From Pseudodesulfovibrio sp. JC047 (GTDB lineage: Bacteria; Desulfobacterota; Desulfovibrionia; Desulfovibrionales; Desulfovibrionaceae), in NCBI RefSeq assembly GCF_010468615.1, contig NZ_WUEH01000010.1:62001-126000 (forward strand): a stretch of 64,000 nucleotides of DNA, read 5' to 3'. The first letter of the stretch is position 1; every line of letters starts with the position of its first letter. The notes under the pieces were generated by a model. The model was not told the origin of the DNA and made no database searches. It worked only from the letters and a program-made list of their open reading frames with translations. Shown here piece after piece: positions 8,940 through 17,852 of this stretch. A program made the translations under genes and the position numbers.

Positions 8940-9827
8940 CTACCAACGAGCCAACAAAGCGGCCATGGACTCCGGTGTTTCTTCAGAGACAAGGAAAGCA
9001 AACAGGGAACCTGCCACCAGATCCGCCGTGGTGCCGGGATTATACAACCGTTTTTCATCACGGATCAACTGATCAAACCGTTCTGCCGCTTCCCGTCCCT
9101 CTTCGGTAAAAACGCCTCCCAATCCCATAACTTCAGCAGCCTTGGCCGAAATGGAACGGGCGGTTTCCACATCCGTCTTGCGGGCAATATCCGTATCCGG
9201 GACAGTGGCAAGGATGGTCAGATAGACCTGCACCACCGCCTGGGACAATGACCGGCCCTCGGCAAGAAACCGTTTCAAACCGGCACAGCCCACATCAAAC
9301 ACCAATTCGAAATCCGTTGCATACTGTGCGGCCAAAGTATCCCGATGTTGCGCCAATTTCATGGCCTCCAACAACGTCATGTCCACGTTGTCATTGCGAA
9401 TATCCCCTTCTTCCACGGTATCCATTCCATGGGGTGCCGCCTTGACAATCGCGGCAAAGGCCTGACGGGCGTCATCCACGGTCAGTTCCGCCAGCACCCG
9501 GCGCACGGCATTGCGAAGATTCGCCGGATCATCCAGGGATGCGGCCTTGGCCAACGGTGCCATCATCAACAGAATGCCGACATTGGTATTCACCCCGGCC
9601 AAGAGTTTTGTACTCTCGACACTGTTTCGAATCAGCTCGCCGACCGAGGAGGTGGACACGGCAGTAAAAGCCGGTCCAATGGCCGTCGCACTGACCAGAA
9701 ACTGCTCGAAATGCAACCCTGAGCAATCCCTGGTGCGTGTCACATTGCCGGGTTTTTCAGCCAAGACCTCAAAAAGACAGGCAATCTGGGCCGCCCAGGC
9801 TATCCATTTATCACTGCATGAAGGCAT
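8940..9827 (-). CDS. CitG-like triphosphoribosyl-dephospho-CoA synthase family protein
   Basis: 295-aa member of the CitG/MdcB family. Motifs are EKPGNVTRTRD near residue 25, NTNVGILLMMAPL near 80 and NPGTTADLVAGSL near the C-terminus. The classical enzyme makes the citrate-lyase prosthetic group precursor, but no citrate lyase genes are present. Homologues sit in H4MPT clusters of methylotrophs and methanogens, so a role in H4MPT/MFR cofactor synthesis, probably a glycosyl or phosphoribosyl transfer, is inferred. The ATG is preceded by AAGGAG. It diverges from the mtdB operon. Confidence 0.8.
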   Translation of the reverse strand: MPSCSDKWIAWAAQIACLFEVLAEKPGNVTRTRDCSGLHFEQFLVSATAIGPAFTAVSTSSVGELIRNSVESTKLLAGVNTNVGILLMMAPLAKAASLDDPANLRNAVRRVLAELTVDDARQAFAAIVKAAPHGMDTVEEGDIRNDNVDMTLLEAMKLAQHRDTLAAQYATDFELVFDVGCAGLKRFLAEGRSLSQAVVQVYLTILATVPDTDIARKTDVETARSISAKAAEVMGLGGVFTEEGREAAERFDQLIRDEKRLYNPGTTADLVAGSLFAFLVSEETPESMAALLARW

Positions 9828-10317
9828 ACACGCTCCTTATGACGACACCGAATCCATCGCCATACTTTTTTGAGCGAAACATACAGAGGGCGCACTGGTG
9901 CGTCAAGAGGGTCTGATTTTTTCACACCTTTTTCATCTCCTTAATATCGCTGAAAATCGATTCTTTTAAAAAGGCATGAGGCAGTCTCCGAATCATCGTT
10001 TTTTCCAGCGGTTGACACGGCCAAAAATCACCACCGTTCCGCTCGTGTTTCCATCAAAAATATTTGAAGGAGGAAAAATGGCACACTGCATTCCACCATA
10101 TTGACAAACCATACAAATCGGCTCTCTTGGCCAAAAAGACTTCAAAAGAAGAAAAACGGACTAATTCCATCCTAAATTCAGAATGTTTTAGTAGGATATA
10201 CGTTTAAAAAAAAAGAAATCAATTTGCGAATCCATGCATATCAACAATTTTATGCGATTCATGGACCTATTTTGCATGTTTTTTCGTCATAAAACAGGGT
10301 CATATACAGATACCCGG

Positions 10318-10346
10318 TTGACTCAAAGTAGAAAAATGCGTTATGT
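10318..10346 (+). promoter_or_regulatory. Candidate sigma-70 promoter of the mtdB leader
   Basis: TTGACT and TTATGT separated by 17 nt, about 140 nt upstream of the second leader element. If used, the mtdB transcript has a 5' leader of about 600 nt. Pattern match only. Confidence 0.4.
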
Positions 10347-10483
10347 ATTTTGCAACATATATTGATGATTGTCGCCTCTATCACGAGTCTGTAGTGTCGG
10401 GCGAATGTGAATTGTTCAAATGGAAAATCATGTGACTGCATATGCAGGTCCATGTTCGCAAATAAGCAATTCAACCAGTCATA

Positions 10484-10586
10484 CCTTCTCTCCGCAGGTT
10501 TATAAGCACCACCGTCAAGAGGAACGGTTGCGGAAAGAAGAGTCACAAAACGTTCCGCCAGTGGAAGGAGTCGTCTCAGCTTTATA
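10484..10586 (+). promoter_or_regulatory. Conserved leader RNA element, copy 2 (candidate riboswitch)
   Basis: Same architecture as copies 1 and 3: outer stem CTTCTCTCCGC with GCGGAAAGAAG, inner hairpin ACCGT/ACGGT around AAGAGGA, then the block GTTCCGCCAGTGGAAGGAGT. The outer stem differs in sequence from copy 1 but still pairs nearly fully, which is covariation-like. It lies in the sense orientation 370 nt upstream of mtdB. Confidence 0.7.
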
Positions 10587-10958
10587 CAGTGCTTGTTCAC
10601 CAGTTCGCAATGGCCGAAGTGCTTTGGCATGGATGGCTGACGGACTGTAATGGCAGGAAGCTTCAATGCGTTGTATAAAAAGAGAGACGGTGCGTTCGGC
10701 TGACGGTTTTCTTCAGTAAGCGCGGCGCAACAGCCCGCTGACGAGACTCACTCTCGTCAATCACTCCGTTCAGCCCCACCACATATGCCAAGATTCATGC
10801 ATGAAAATGCATATTTTGAGCATTCACTGTCTGCTCCATAACACCCATTATTATCAGGTCCACTGATGAAACGTGATGTGGTTGCCTCTGGCGACCTCGT
10901 GTCCGACATAAACAACATATCCCCTTTGTGGTGGTGTGAAGTACAAGGAGAAATACAG

Positions 10959-11819
10959 ATGAAAAAGAAACTGTTGCTTCAGATGGATTGCAATCCACAT
11001 GCAAGTGTTTTCGATGCCGTTGTTGCACATGATGCGGGCGTGGACGTCCTGCTCCAACAAAGCGGAATCACCCCTGACGATGTTCGCGACCAGATTTATG
11101 GTCTGATGTTCACTCGGGGTGGCGATGATCTGAAAAATTCCGCCGCTTTCATCGGAGGCTCCGACGTTGCCACGGGCGAGGCCATGCTCAAGGCCGCCAC
11201 CGGAAGTTTCTTCGGCAATGTCCGCGTCTCGGTCATGCTCGACTCCAATGGCTGCAATACCACTGCGGCGGCTGCGGTAGCCAAGCTGTGCGGCAATGAT
11301 GGTCTGAAAGGGAAAAAATGCGTGGTCTTGGCTGGAACCGGCCCGGTCGGCAAGCGCGCCGCCGGACTCATGGCCCTTGAAGGTGCGGATGTGGTCCTGA
11401 CCTCCCGTCGCATGGACCGGGTCAACGAAGCCTGCACCGAAGTCAATGAACGTTTCAACGTCACCATCCAGGGTGCCGAAGTCGCCACAGAAGAACAGGC
11501 CGCGGCCGCTCTGGACGGCGCCTATGCCGTGTTGTGCGCCGGTGCTGCCGGTATCCAACTCATCAGCAAGGACCTCTGGGCCAATCATCCGACACTCAAA
11601 CGACTGGGCGACATCAACGCGGTTCCCCCGCTCGGCATTGAGGATACCAAGGCCCATTTCGACGGCGAAACCATGAATGACAAGATCGTCTTTGGCGCAC
11701 TGGGCATCGGCAACCTGAAGATGAAAGTCCACCGCGAATGCATCAAGCGACTTTTCGCCAGCAACGACAAAGTGTTCGATGCCGAAGAAGTCTACGCAGT
11801 CGCCAAGGAGATGCTCTAG
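10959..11819 (+). CDS. mtdB: NAD(P)-dependent methylene-H4MPT dehydrogenase
   Basis: 286-aa enzyme oxidising N5,N10-methylene-H4MPT to methenyl-H4MPT with NAD(P)+. It closely resembles methylotroph MtdB: N-terminus KKLLLQMDCNPHASVFDAVV, RVSVMLDSNGCNTTAAAAVA, and the Rossmann segment VVLAGTGPVGKRAAGLMALE followed by TSRRMDRV, whose arginines suggest NADP acceptance. C-terminal FGALGIGNLKMK is also typical. The start at 10959 is set by AAGGAG nine bases upstream. First gene of an apparent operon continuing into the Rnf complex; no Fae gene is present in the window. Confidence 0.94.
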   Translation: MKKKLLLQMDCNPHASVFDAVVAHDAGVDVLLQQSGITPDDVRDQIYGLMFTRGGDDLKNSAAFIGGSDVATGEAMLKAATGSFFGNVRVSVMLDSNGCNTTAAAAVAKLCGNDGLKGKKCVVLAGTGPVGKRAAGLMALEGADVVLTSRRMDRVNEACTEVNERFNVTIQGAEVATEEQAAAALDGAYAVLCAGAAGIQLISKDLWANHPTLKRLGDINAVPPLGIEDTKAHFDGETMNDKIVFGALGIGNLKMKVHRECIKRLFASNDKVFDAEEVYAVAKEML

Positions 11820-11820
11820 A

Positions 11821-13011
11821 ATGCGAATTCTGCTGACAGGAGTGAGCGTGCGGGCTTTGGCGCAGTCAGCGGTTCGAGCGGGGTATGACGTATCCTGCCT
11901 GGACTTTTTCGGTGACCGTGATCTGCCTGTTCAGGCTCATTCTGTCAGCATGAGTGATTCCGGGTATGAGACGTATGATCCACATGCCCTTGTGGAGTTG
12001 GCGAAACCGCTCGACGACGACGCTCTGGCCTATGTCGCCAGTCTGGAAAATCATCCCGATCTGGTCGCTCGTCTTGCCAAGGATCGTCTGCTAATCGGCA
12101 ACACACCGGAAACGCTCGAAAAGATTCGCAACTGGACCTTGTTGGAAACCTTTTGTCAGGAATCCGGGATTGCTATGCCACGGATTCTGACCGAAGCCGA
12201 TTTCCGCACACCTGTTTCGGAACCGGACGAATGGCTGCTCAAACCGATGAAAGGTGGAGGCGGCCACGCCATTCGCCGCTGGGATGGACACCCCCCCGAA
12301 ACGGGGTGGTATGTCCAGCAACGCGTCGAGGGCATGGCTGCATCCGCAGTCTTTGAAGCGGACGGCACCCGATGCCGAGTTCTGGGTCTTTCCGAACAAC
12401 TCATCGGTCGCGACCGTTTTGGCGCATCGGGATTCCGCTATTGCGGTAACATCTATCCACTCGTCCCGCAGGGAACCACCAATGGGGACATTGGTTCCTG
12501 GGTCGAAAAAACAACACGCAAACTCACCGTTCATTTCGGGTTACGGGGAATCAACGGCCTCGACTTTATCATTCCACCCATTGGGAATCCGGTCCTGGTC
12601 GAAGTGAATCCCCGTCCCCCCGCTTCAGCGGAACTTATGGAATTGGCGCATGGGACAAGTATATTTGCTGCCCACATGCACCCTCTGGAACACGTTTGGC
12701 ACCACGACCCCGCGACCTCCGTCTACGGCAAAGCCGTTGTTTTCGCCATGCGGGACGTGACAGCGCCCGACACGACACCCTGGTTGACGATGCATCGCCG
12801 AGATATTCCCAATTCGGGACAGTTTATTCAGGCGGGACATCCGATCTGTACTGTGATCGCGAACGGTATGAATCGTCACGAATGTGTCTGTCGGCTCGGC
12901 ATGGCTGCCGATGCGGTCCGAGAGGACTGCGGCGAGGTGTTTCCCACGGACACTTCCAACGATATTCCAGCCATTCCCCACCCGGGAACGGACTCCATAA
13001 GTCCCTGCTGA
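11821..13011 (+). CDS. ATP-grasp family protein of H4MPT clusters
   Basis: 396-aa ATP-grasp protein. It has an N-terminal Rossmann-like segment (MRILLTGVSVRALAQSAVRA), the ATP-grasp lysine region EWLLKPMKGGGGHAIRRW and the metal-binding end of the fold VLVEVNPRPPASAEL. Homologous ATP-grasp genes accompany mch/fae in methylotroph H4MPT clusters; the substrate is not established, and ligation of an amino acid or similar group to a pterin or furan intermediate is an inference. It starts two bases after the mtdB stop with AAGGAG inside the end of mtdB. Confidence 0.8.
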   Translation: MRILLTGVSVRALAQSAVRAGYDVSCLDFFGDRDLPVQAHSVSMSDSGYETYDPHALVELAKPLDDDALAYVASLENHPDLVARLAKDRLLIGNTPETLEKIRNWTLLETFCQESGIAMPRILTEADFRTPVSEPDEWLLKPMKGGGGHAIRRWDGHPPETGWYVQQRVEGMAASAVFEADGTRCRVLGLSEQLIGRDRFGASGFRYCGNIYPLVPQGTTNGDIGSWVEKTTRKLTVHFGLRGINGLDFIIPPIGNPVLVEVNPRPPASAELMELAHGTSIFAAHMHPLEHVWHHDPATSVYGKAVVFAMRDVTAPDTTPWLTMHRRDIPNSGQFIQAGHPICTVIANGMNRHECVCRLGMAADAVREDCGEVFPTDTSNDIPAIPHPGTDSISPC

Positions 13012-13078
13012 TTCTATCGATCAGACAGTAGCTCAGAGGCTGAACAACAACCGTTGCATCACGTAACGGAGAGGTAAA

Positions 13079-13843
13079 ATGCACGTAAAAAACACAAAAA
13101 CGCCAGTAATTTTCGCAGCCATACTCCTGCTGGTTGCCGCGACCATTGGCTATCTCGGAAGCGATCAGACACAGCCGATGCCCACACGTATCCTGTTCGA
13201 AAACAAGGGGGGGAAGGTCGTCTTTTCTCATTTGGTCCACCACAGGGACTATCAAATCGAATGTGGACGGTGTCACCACGACCGTCCCGGAGAATCCATC
13301 GCAAAACCGGGTGAGGCTCTGGCCTGCGGGTCCTGCCACCCCAATGAATTCAATCAGGAATTTGCAGACAACCACATGGATTCGTTCCCGGATGAATCCT
13401 ATTGCGTCCGCTGCCACCACCGAGAATTCGACTCACTGATCTTCGATCACGAAGCTCATGAGGAATATGCGTCCGATTGCGCTGAGTGTCACCACGGCAC
13501 GGACATCGAACCGGAACCGCAAAAATGCTCCAACTGCCATGAAGACACGGATGAGAACGACCTCATCTCCATGCGCGAGGCCGGACATACCAGCTGCGCC
13601 AACTGCCATGAAGACATGTTTGACCAAGGGCTTTCCAGTTGCAAATCCTGCCACACCGAAGTGGACATGACTGAATACGACGGGGACTACAGTTCCTGCG
13701 AATCCTGTCATGAAGCCGATCCAAGGGAACTGGTCCTCCCCCACATGAACGCCTTCCATGACCAGTGCATGTCCTGTCACGAAGAAATGGGAGCCGGTCC
13801 CTATGGCCCAGACAATTGCAACCAATGTCACATAAGCAGGTAG
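13079..13843 (+). CDS. Rnf-associated decahaem cytochrome c
   Basis: 254-aa periplasmic cytochrome with an N-terminal signal anchor (residues about 10-25) and ten CxxCH sites: CGRCH, CGSCH, CVRCH, CAECH, CSNCH, CANCH, CKSCH, CESCH, CMSCH and CNQCH, with many further histidines as possible axial ligands. GGAGAGG precedes the ATG. A multihaem cytochrome gene directly before rnfC is the usual arrangement in Desulfovibrio and is thought to connect Rnf with the periplasmic cytochrome c3 pool. The 68-nt gap to the preceding ATP-grasp gene shows no clear terminator. Confidence 0.9.
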   Translation: MHVKNTKTPVIFAAILLLVAATIGYLGSDQTQPMPTRILFENKGGKVVFSHLVHHRDYQIECGRCHHDRPGESIAKPGEALACGSCHPNEFNQEFADNHMDSFPDESYCVRCHHREFDSLIFDHEAHEEYASDCAECHHGTDIEPEPQKCSNCHEDTDENDLISMREAGHTSCANCHEDMFDQGLSSCKSCHTEVDMTEYDGDYSSCESCHEADPRELVLPHMNAFHDQCMSCHEEMGAGPYGPDNCNQCHISR

Positions 13844-13850
13844 TCCGACC

Positions 13851-14957
13851 ATGAATACGCAAACACGCAAACAATCCGCTCGGGCGGAAATGGTTTTGAC
13901 CTGTCACTGTGCCGTGGTCAGCTGCGGCCAGACTGTCCGGCAAGGCGAGACCATCGCAACCGCCACTGTCCCGGATCGCGGCGACATTCACGCCCCGTTT
14001 GCCGGGAAAATCGTCCACGTTGACCGATACCGTATCCGCATCGATCGAGAGGTCGGCGAAATCGTTTCCCCTGCCATATTGGACGACTTGTCCGGTTCGG
14101 AATTCAGGGACAGATTGGCCAAAATGGGTGCGGATCTCCCGGTTGTAACCAACACTGATCGGCTCATTATCAATGCCGTAGACGCAGAACCGACCGTCAT
14201 GAGCCGCCAATGTCTCTTGATCGAACATGACGAGACACTCAAGGCCGGCATCGAGGCCCTGACCAGAATCTATCACCCGAAGGACATGAATCTGGCCATA
14301 CCCGATGGCATGAATCACATCATGGATGGCATGGAAACCACCATCATTTCCAACGATTATCCCGCCGGACTAGACCCGTTGGTCGTCAAGGCCGTAACTG
14401 GCGAGGAACTGCCGGACAACACGATCATCATCGGTCTCGAAACGGTCTTCCATGTCGGCCGCATCATCGAAACCAGACTTCCTGTCATGGAAACCATGAT
14501 CACGGTCAAGAACACCGGACGCATCGTGCCCTTGGGCACTCCGGTCGGGACCATTATCGAACAGGAAGGGGACAGCATCCAGGACCGTGATCGCATTGTT
14601 CTCGGCGGCGTGCTCCGGGGCGAAGCCGCGGCTTCGCCCAATCAGGGAGTGGCACGCGACACCCTTGCCGTGGCCATTGTCAGCAATCCGTCCCCGGTGG
14701 CGGTTGATACGGCCTGTGTCGGGTGCGGTGAATGTGTGCGCCGTTGTCCGGCCCGACTCGATCCGGCCATGATAACCAGCTACGCGGAATTTGGTCAGTA
14801 CGACCAGGCGGCCGCCGAACACGTCGGAACATGTTTCGAATGCGGCCTGTGCGGGTACTACTGCATCGCCCGTCGTCCCATGCTTCAATATATCAGGCTT
14901 GCCAAGGCCGAACTGGCCAAAACCGCAGCCCAAACCGACGAGGGGACTCAACGGTGA
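13851..14957 (+). CDS. rnfC: Rnf electron transport complex subunit C
   Basis: 368-aa peripheral subunit. Two [4Fe-4S] motifs, C289-V-G-C-G-E-C-V-R-R-C299 and C328-F-E-C-G-L-C-G-Y-Y-C338, are complete. RnfC normally has a glycine-rich NADH/FMN loop (GxGGxGFP) before the DTLIINxAEcEP segment. Here the corresponding stretch reads AKMGADLPVVTNTDRLIINA, so the loop is missing and the protein is short. It may therefore not oxidise NADH itself. Spacing to the cytochrome gene is 7 nt, and it overlaps rnfD by 4 nt. Confidence 0.88.
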   Translation: MNTQTRKQSARAEMVLTCHCAVVSCGQTVRQGETIATATVPDRGDIHAPFAGKIVHVDRYRIRIDREVGEIVSPAILDDLSGSEFRDRLAKMGADLPVVTNTDRLIINAVDAEPTVMSRQCLLIEHDETLKAGIEALTRIYHPKDMNLAIPDGMNHIMDGMETTIISNDYPAGLDPLVVKAVTGEELPDNTIIIGLETVFHVGRIIETRLPVMETMITVKNTGRIVPLGTPVGTIIEQEGDSIQDRDRIVLGGVLRGEAAASPNQGVARDTLAVAIVSNPSPVAVDTACVGCGECVRRCPARLDPAMITSYAEFGQYDQAAAEHVGTCFECGLCGYYCIARRPMLQYIRLAKAELAKTAAQTDEGTQR

Positions 14958-15904
14958 AACACCTCAATCCATTTGCACTGACCGTTTCGGTTCCGCCCCA
15001 CCAGCACTGCGGTGTGACGGTCCGAAGCAGAATGCTCGCCATGCTTGTGGCCATGCTCCCCGCCATTGTCATGGCGGTCGTCAACTTCGGCATCCCCGCA
15101 ATGCGGGTCATGGCCCTTTCAATGGCCGTGACCGTCTTTACGGAAATGATCTGCGACCTCCTCATGAACCGAAAAACCGACATTCAGGACCTCCATGCCC
15201 TGACTGTGGCTCTTGGTTTCGCCTTCCTCCTCCCTGCTTCGGCTCCGTGGTGGCTGGTGACTGTTGGTAGCGCAACCGCCATTGCGCTCGGCAAAATGGC
15301 CTTCGGTCCCTTGGGAGGCAGCCCATTCTGTGCTCCCCTCATCGGTTGGGCCATCTGCCGGGTTTCGTGGCCATCATTCATGGACATAGACGCCTCCATG
15401 CTGACCACTGAATTGACCTACCCCTTGGCTCAACTCAAAAGCTTCGGACTGGATGCCGTTCAAATCACGGACCCGCTCCAGCTCTTTCTGGGGCACCAAC
15501 TCGGCGGCCTCGGCGCAGTTCAAATCGCGGGAGTCCTCGTGGGCGGCCTGTTTCTGGTCCTGCGCAAACACGTCTCACCGCTCATCCCACTGGGTGTGCT
15601 CGCGGGTGTCACGATCATGGCTTCCATTTTCTACGTGGTCGATTCGTCTGTCTACGCCTCACCCCTGTTTCATCTGATGACAGGATCAACACTGTTCGTG
15701 GCGTTCTTTCTGGCACCGGACGGACCATCCAGTCCCTACCGAAACCTGCCCATGCTGCTTTTCGGGCTGTTGATCGGTGTCCTCATGATCATCATCCGCG
15801 TCTACGGCGTCTATCCTGATGGTGGAGCATTCGCCGTGCTGCTGGCCAATCTGTGTACTCCAGCCCTTGAACGCATTCGGCCAAAACCGTTCGGAGTGAG
15901 GTAA
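14954..15904 (+). CDS. rnfD: Rnf electron transport complex subunit D
   Basis: 316-aa integral membrane subunit with about nine hydrophobic helices. The start is GTG 14954, overlapping the rnfC stop (GTGA) with GAGGGG upstream; longer frames lie inside rnfC. The periplasmic segment that in RnfD/NqrB carries covalent FMN in S/DGAT-P-L reads ELTYPLAQLK here, so the usual Thr position is altered; whether flavin is attached is uncertain. C-terminal helices including FAVLLANLCTPALERI match the family. Confidence 0.88.
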   Translation: MKHLNPFALTVSVPPHQHCGVTVRSRMLAMLVAMLPAIVMAVVNFGIPAMRVMALSMAVTVFTEMICDLLMNRKTDIQDLHALTVALGFAFLLPASAPWWLVTVGSATAIALGKMAFGPLGGSPFCAPLIGWAICRVSWPSFMDIDASMLTTELTYPLAQLKSFGLDAVQITDPLQLFLGHQLGGLGAVQIAGVLVGGLFLVLRKHVSPLIPLGVLAGVTIMASIFYVVDSSVYASPLFHLMTGSTLFVAFFLAPDGPSSPYRNLPMLLFGLLIGVLMIIIRVYGVYPDGGAFAVLLANLCTPALERIRPKPFGVR

Positions 15905-15907
15905 ATC

Positions 15908-16483
15908 ATGAAAGGAATATGCACCATGATGCTTGTCCTGTCCCTGATTTGCGGCATCTCCGGCGGCACGCTCGCTGTCTTGAAAGAAACGACCGCTCCG
16001 ATCATCGAAGAACAGGAGTTGACCTATGTCCAGGCCCCGGCCATTGCGCTGGTTCTGGAGCATCACGACAACAACCCGATTCAGGATCGCAAAAAATTCG
16101 AAGTGGACGGCGCATCAGTCACGGTCTTCCCGGCCATGAACAATGGCGCGCCCACAGGCGTAGCGTTCGAGACCTCGGGCAAAGGGTATGGCGGCACCAT
16201 CGGCGTCATGGTCGGATTCGACCTTGAAAGCGACACCCTGACCGGCATCGGCATCACCACATTGAAAGAAACACCGGGGCTGGGGATGCGCGTCACCGAA
16301 CACGGATACACCACCCAATTCAAGGGCCATTCCATCGAAAACGTGACCCTGAGCAAAAACGGCGGGGACATCCAGGCCGTGGCCGGAGCAACCATCTCCT
16401 CCACGGGCACGGTGGCTGCCGTGCAGCAGGCTATCGCCATCTACAGAACCCTCAAAACACAATTGACGAACGGCTGGTCCTGA
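15908..16483 (+). CDS. rnfG: Rnf electron transport complex subunit G
   Basis: 191-aa subunit with one N-terminal membrane helix and a periplasmic FMN-binding domain. The covalent flavin motif is present as VAGATISSTG near residue 160, the threonine being modified by ApbE-type enzymes. Conserved ETPGLGMR lies upstream. The nearest apbE in the window is in the rdh operon at 50-51 kb, not here. The ATG follows GAGTGAGG, 4 nt after rnfD. Confidence 0.92.
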   Translation: MKGICTMMLVLSLICGISGGTLAVLKETTAPIIEEQELTYVQAPAIALVLEHHDNNPIQDRKKFEVDGASVTVFPAMNNGAPTGVAFETSGKGYGGTIGVMVGFDLESDTLTGIGITTLKETPGLGMRVTEHGYTTQFKGHSIENVTLSKNGGDIQAVAGATISSTGTVAAVQQAIAIYRTLKTQLTNGWS

Positions 16484-16508
16484 CCGCTGTTCGCACAAGG
16501 ATAGACAC

Positions 16509-17186
16509 ATGAGTAGATTGTGGAAGGAATTTTCCAAGGGCCTGACAACCGAGCTGCCGCCCTTCAAACTGGTTCTCGGACTCTGTCCGGTGCTGGCGGT
16601 CACCAAAACCGCATATAACGGGCTTGGCATGGGGCTGGCCGTCATCTTTGTCCTGACCCTGTCCAACCTGATGATTTCCCTGCTTCGGAAGGTCATCCCG
16701 GCCAAGGTCCGCATCGCCTGCTTCATCGTTGTCGCCGCCTCACTGGTCGTGGCCGTGGAACTGCTGATGCAGGCCTACGCCTACCCCCTCTATCAACAAC
16801 TGGGCATTTTCGTCCCGCTGATCGTGGTCAACTGCATCATTCTGGGCCGGGCCGAGGCCTTTGCCTCGAAAAACGGGCCACTCCTCTCCATCGCCGACGG
16901 CGCAGGCATGGGCATCGGATTCACCATGTCCCTAACCTTTCTGGGAGGACTGCGTGAACTGCTCGGCACGGGCAACCTCTTTGGTGCCCACGTGGTCTGG
17001 GACGGATTCCAGCCCTTCGGCCTGATGGTCGAGGCGCCCGGCGCATTCATCAGCCTTGGAGTACTCCTCGCCCTGATGGTCTTTGTTCAAAACACGCAGC
17101 GCAGACGGCGCGGACTGGCATTGATCGAAGCACCGACCCATGACTGCAAGAGCTGCGGAGCGTGCAGCAACGCGCAAAAAGCCTAA
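16509..17186 (+). CDS. rnfE: Rnf electron transport complex subunit E
   Basis: 225-aa membrane subunit with six helices; typical segments are LVLGLCPVLAVTKTAYNG, IVVNCIILGRAEAFASKN and DGAGMGIGFTMSLTFLGGLRE. RnfE and RnfA form an inverted pair holding a [2Fe-2S] centre in the membrane. The C-terminus ends in a Cys-rich tail (CKSCGACSNAQKA) of unknown role. It is cotranscribed with rnfG and rnfA. Confidence 0.93.
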   Translation: MSRLWKEFSKGLTTELPPFKLVLGLCPVLAVTKTAYNGLGMGLAVIFVLTLSNLMISLLRKVIPAKVRIACFIVVAASLVVAVELLMQAYAYPLYQQLGIFVPLIVVNCIILGRAEAFASKNGPLLSIADGAGMGIGFTMSLTFLGGLRELLGTGNLFGAHVVWDGFQPFGLMVEAPGAFISLGVLLALMVFVQNTQRRRRGLALIEAPTHDCKSCGACSNAQKA

Positions 17187-17198
17187 GAGAGATACATC

Positions 17199-17774
17199 AT
17201 GCAGGAATACTTTCTCCTCTTCATATCGGCCATCTTCGTCAACAATATCGTCCTGGCCCAATATCTGGGCAACTGCCCATTCATCGGCACGTCAAAAAAC
17301 ACTGGCGTGGCCGTCGGCATGGGATCGGCCGTGGTCTTTGTCATGGTCATGGCAACAGGCCTGACCTGGCTGGTACAGGACAAGCTGCTCGTCCCGCTGG
17401 GGCTGGGCTATCTGCAAACCCTGGCCTTCATTCTGGTCATCGCGGCCCTGGTGCAATTCGTTGAGATGTTTCTCAAAAAGATGATCCCACCGCTCTACAA
17501 ATCATTAGGCATCTTTCTCCCACTGATTACCACCAACTGCGCGGTGATGGGTGTGGCACTCATTGTCCAACGTGAAGAATTCGGCCTGTTCAAATCGATG
17601 ATGTTCGCCATGGCCTCGGGACTGGGCTTCATGCTTGCTCTGGTGCTGCTGGCGGGTATCCGTGAACGACTGGCGGTCCGCCGACTGCCCGTTGCCATGC
17701 GCGGCACCCCCATCGGACTAATCATGGCCGGGCTCATGTCGTTGGCCTTCTTCGCCTTCAAAGGCATGATCTAA
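17199..17774 (+). CDS. rnfA: Rnf electron transport complex subunit A
   Basis: 191-aa six-helix membrane subunit. Conserved FVNNIVLAQYLGNCPFIGTS near the N-terminus and LITTNCAVMGVALIVQREEF contain the cysteines of the intramembrane [2Fe-2S] site shared with RnfE. Normal family length. The stop overlaps the start of a 25-codon frame (TAATG). Confidence 0.94.
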   Translation: MQEYFLLFISAIFVNNIVLAQYLGNCPFIGTSKNTGVAVGMGSAVVFVMVMATGLTWLVQDKLLVPLGLGYLQTLAFILVIAALVQFVEMFLKKMIPPLYKSLGIFLPLITTNCAVMGVALIVQREEFGLFKSMMFAMASGLGFMLALVLLAGIRERLAVRRLPVAMRGTPIGLIMAGLMSLAFFAFKGMI

Positions 17775-17851
17775 TGACAGACACTCGCCACAACGATTCG
17801 ATCATCTGTCCATATTGCGACACCGACAAACGCATGAATAAAGGAATTTGA
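17774..17851 (+). CDS. Tiny CxxC reading frame between rnfA and rnfB
   Basis: Frame of 25 codons, MTDTRHNDSI followed by ICPYCDTDKRMNKGI, overlapping the rnfA stop by one base (TAATG) and ending 1 nt before the rnfB ATG. The CPYC pair could bind metal or be redox-active. The rnfB ribosome site AAAGGA lies inside it, so it may act mainly as a coupling peptide. No own Shine-Dalgarno is seen. Unrecognised, and it may not be translated. Confidence 0.4.
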   Translation: MTDTRHNDSIICPYCDTDKRMNKGI

Positions 17852-17852
17852 C

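Larger units (their letters stand above)
9828..10958 (+). other. Long 5' region of the mtdB-rnf operon
   Basis: About 1.1 kb with no credible gene. It is AT-rich up to about 10460, carries a tiny reading frame of eight codons with a perfect AAGGAGG site (10078-10104), a promoter-like pair at 10318-10346, and the second conserved leader element at 10484-10586. It then has a hairpin TGACGAGA/TCTCGTCA near 10740-10760, and AAGGAG before mtdB. The minus-strand frame 10259-10666 is antisense to the leader and is not called. Confidence 0.6.

Noticed and set aside
10259-10666. 135-codon minus-strand frame over leader copy 2
   Set aside because: It overlaps the conserved leader element in antisense and is not supported by a ribosome site or homology I can see.
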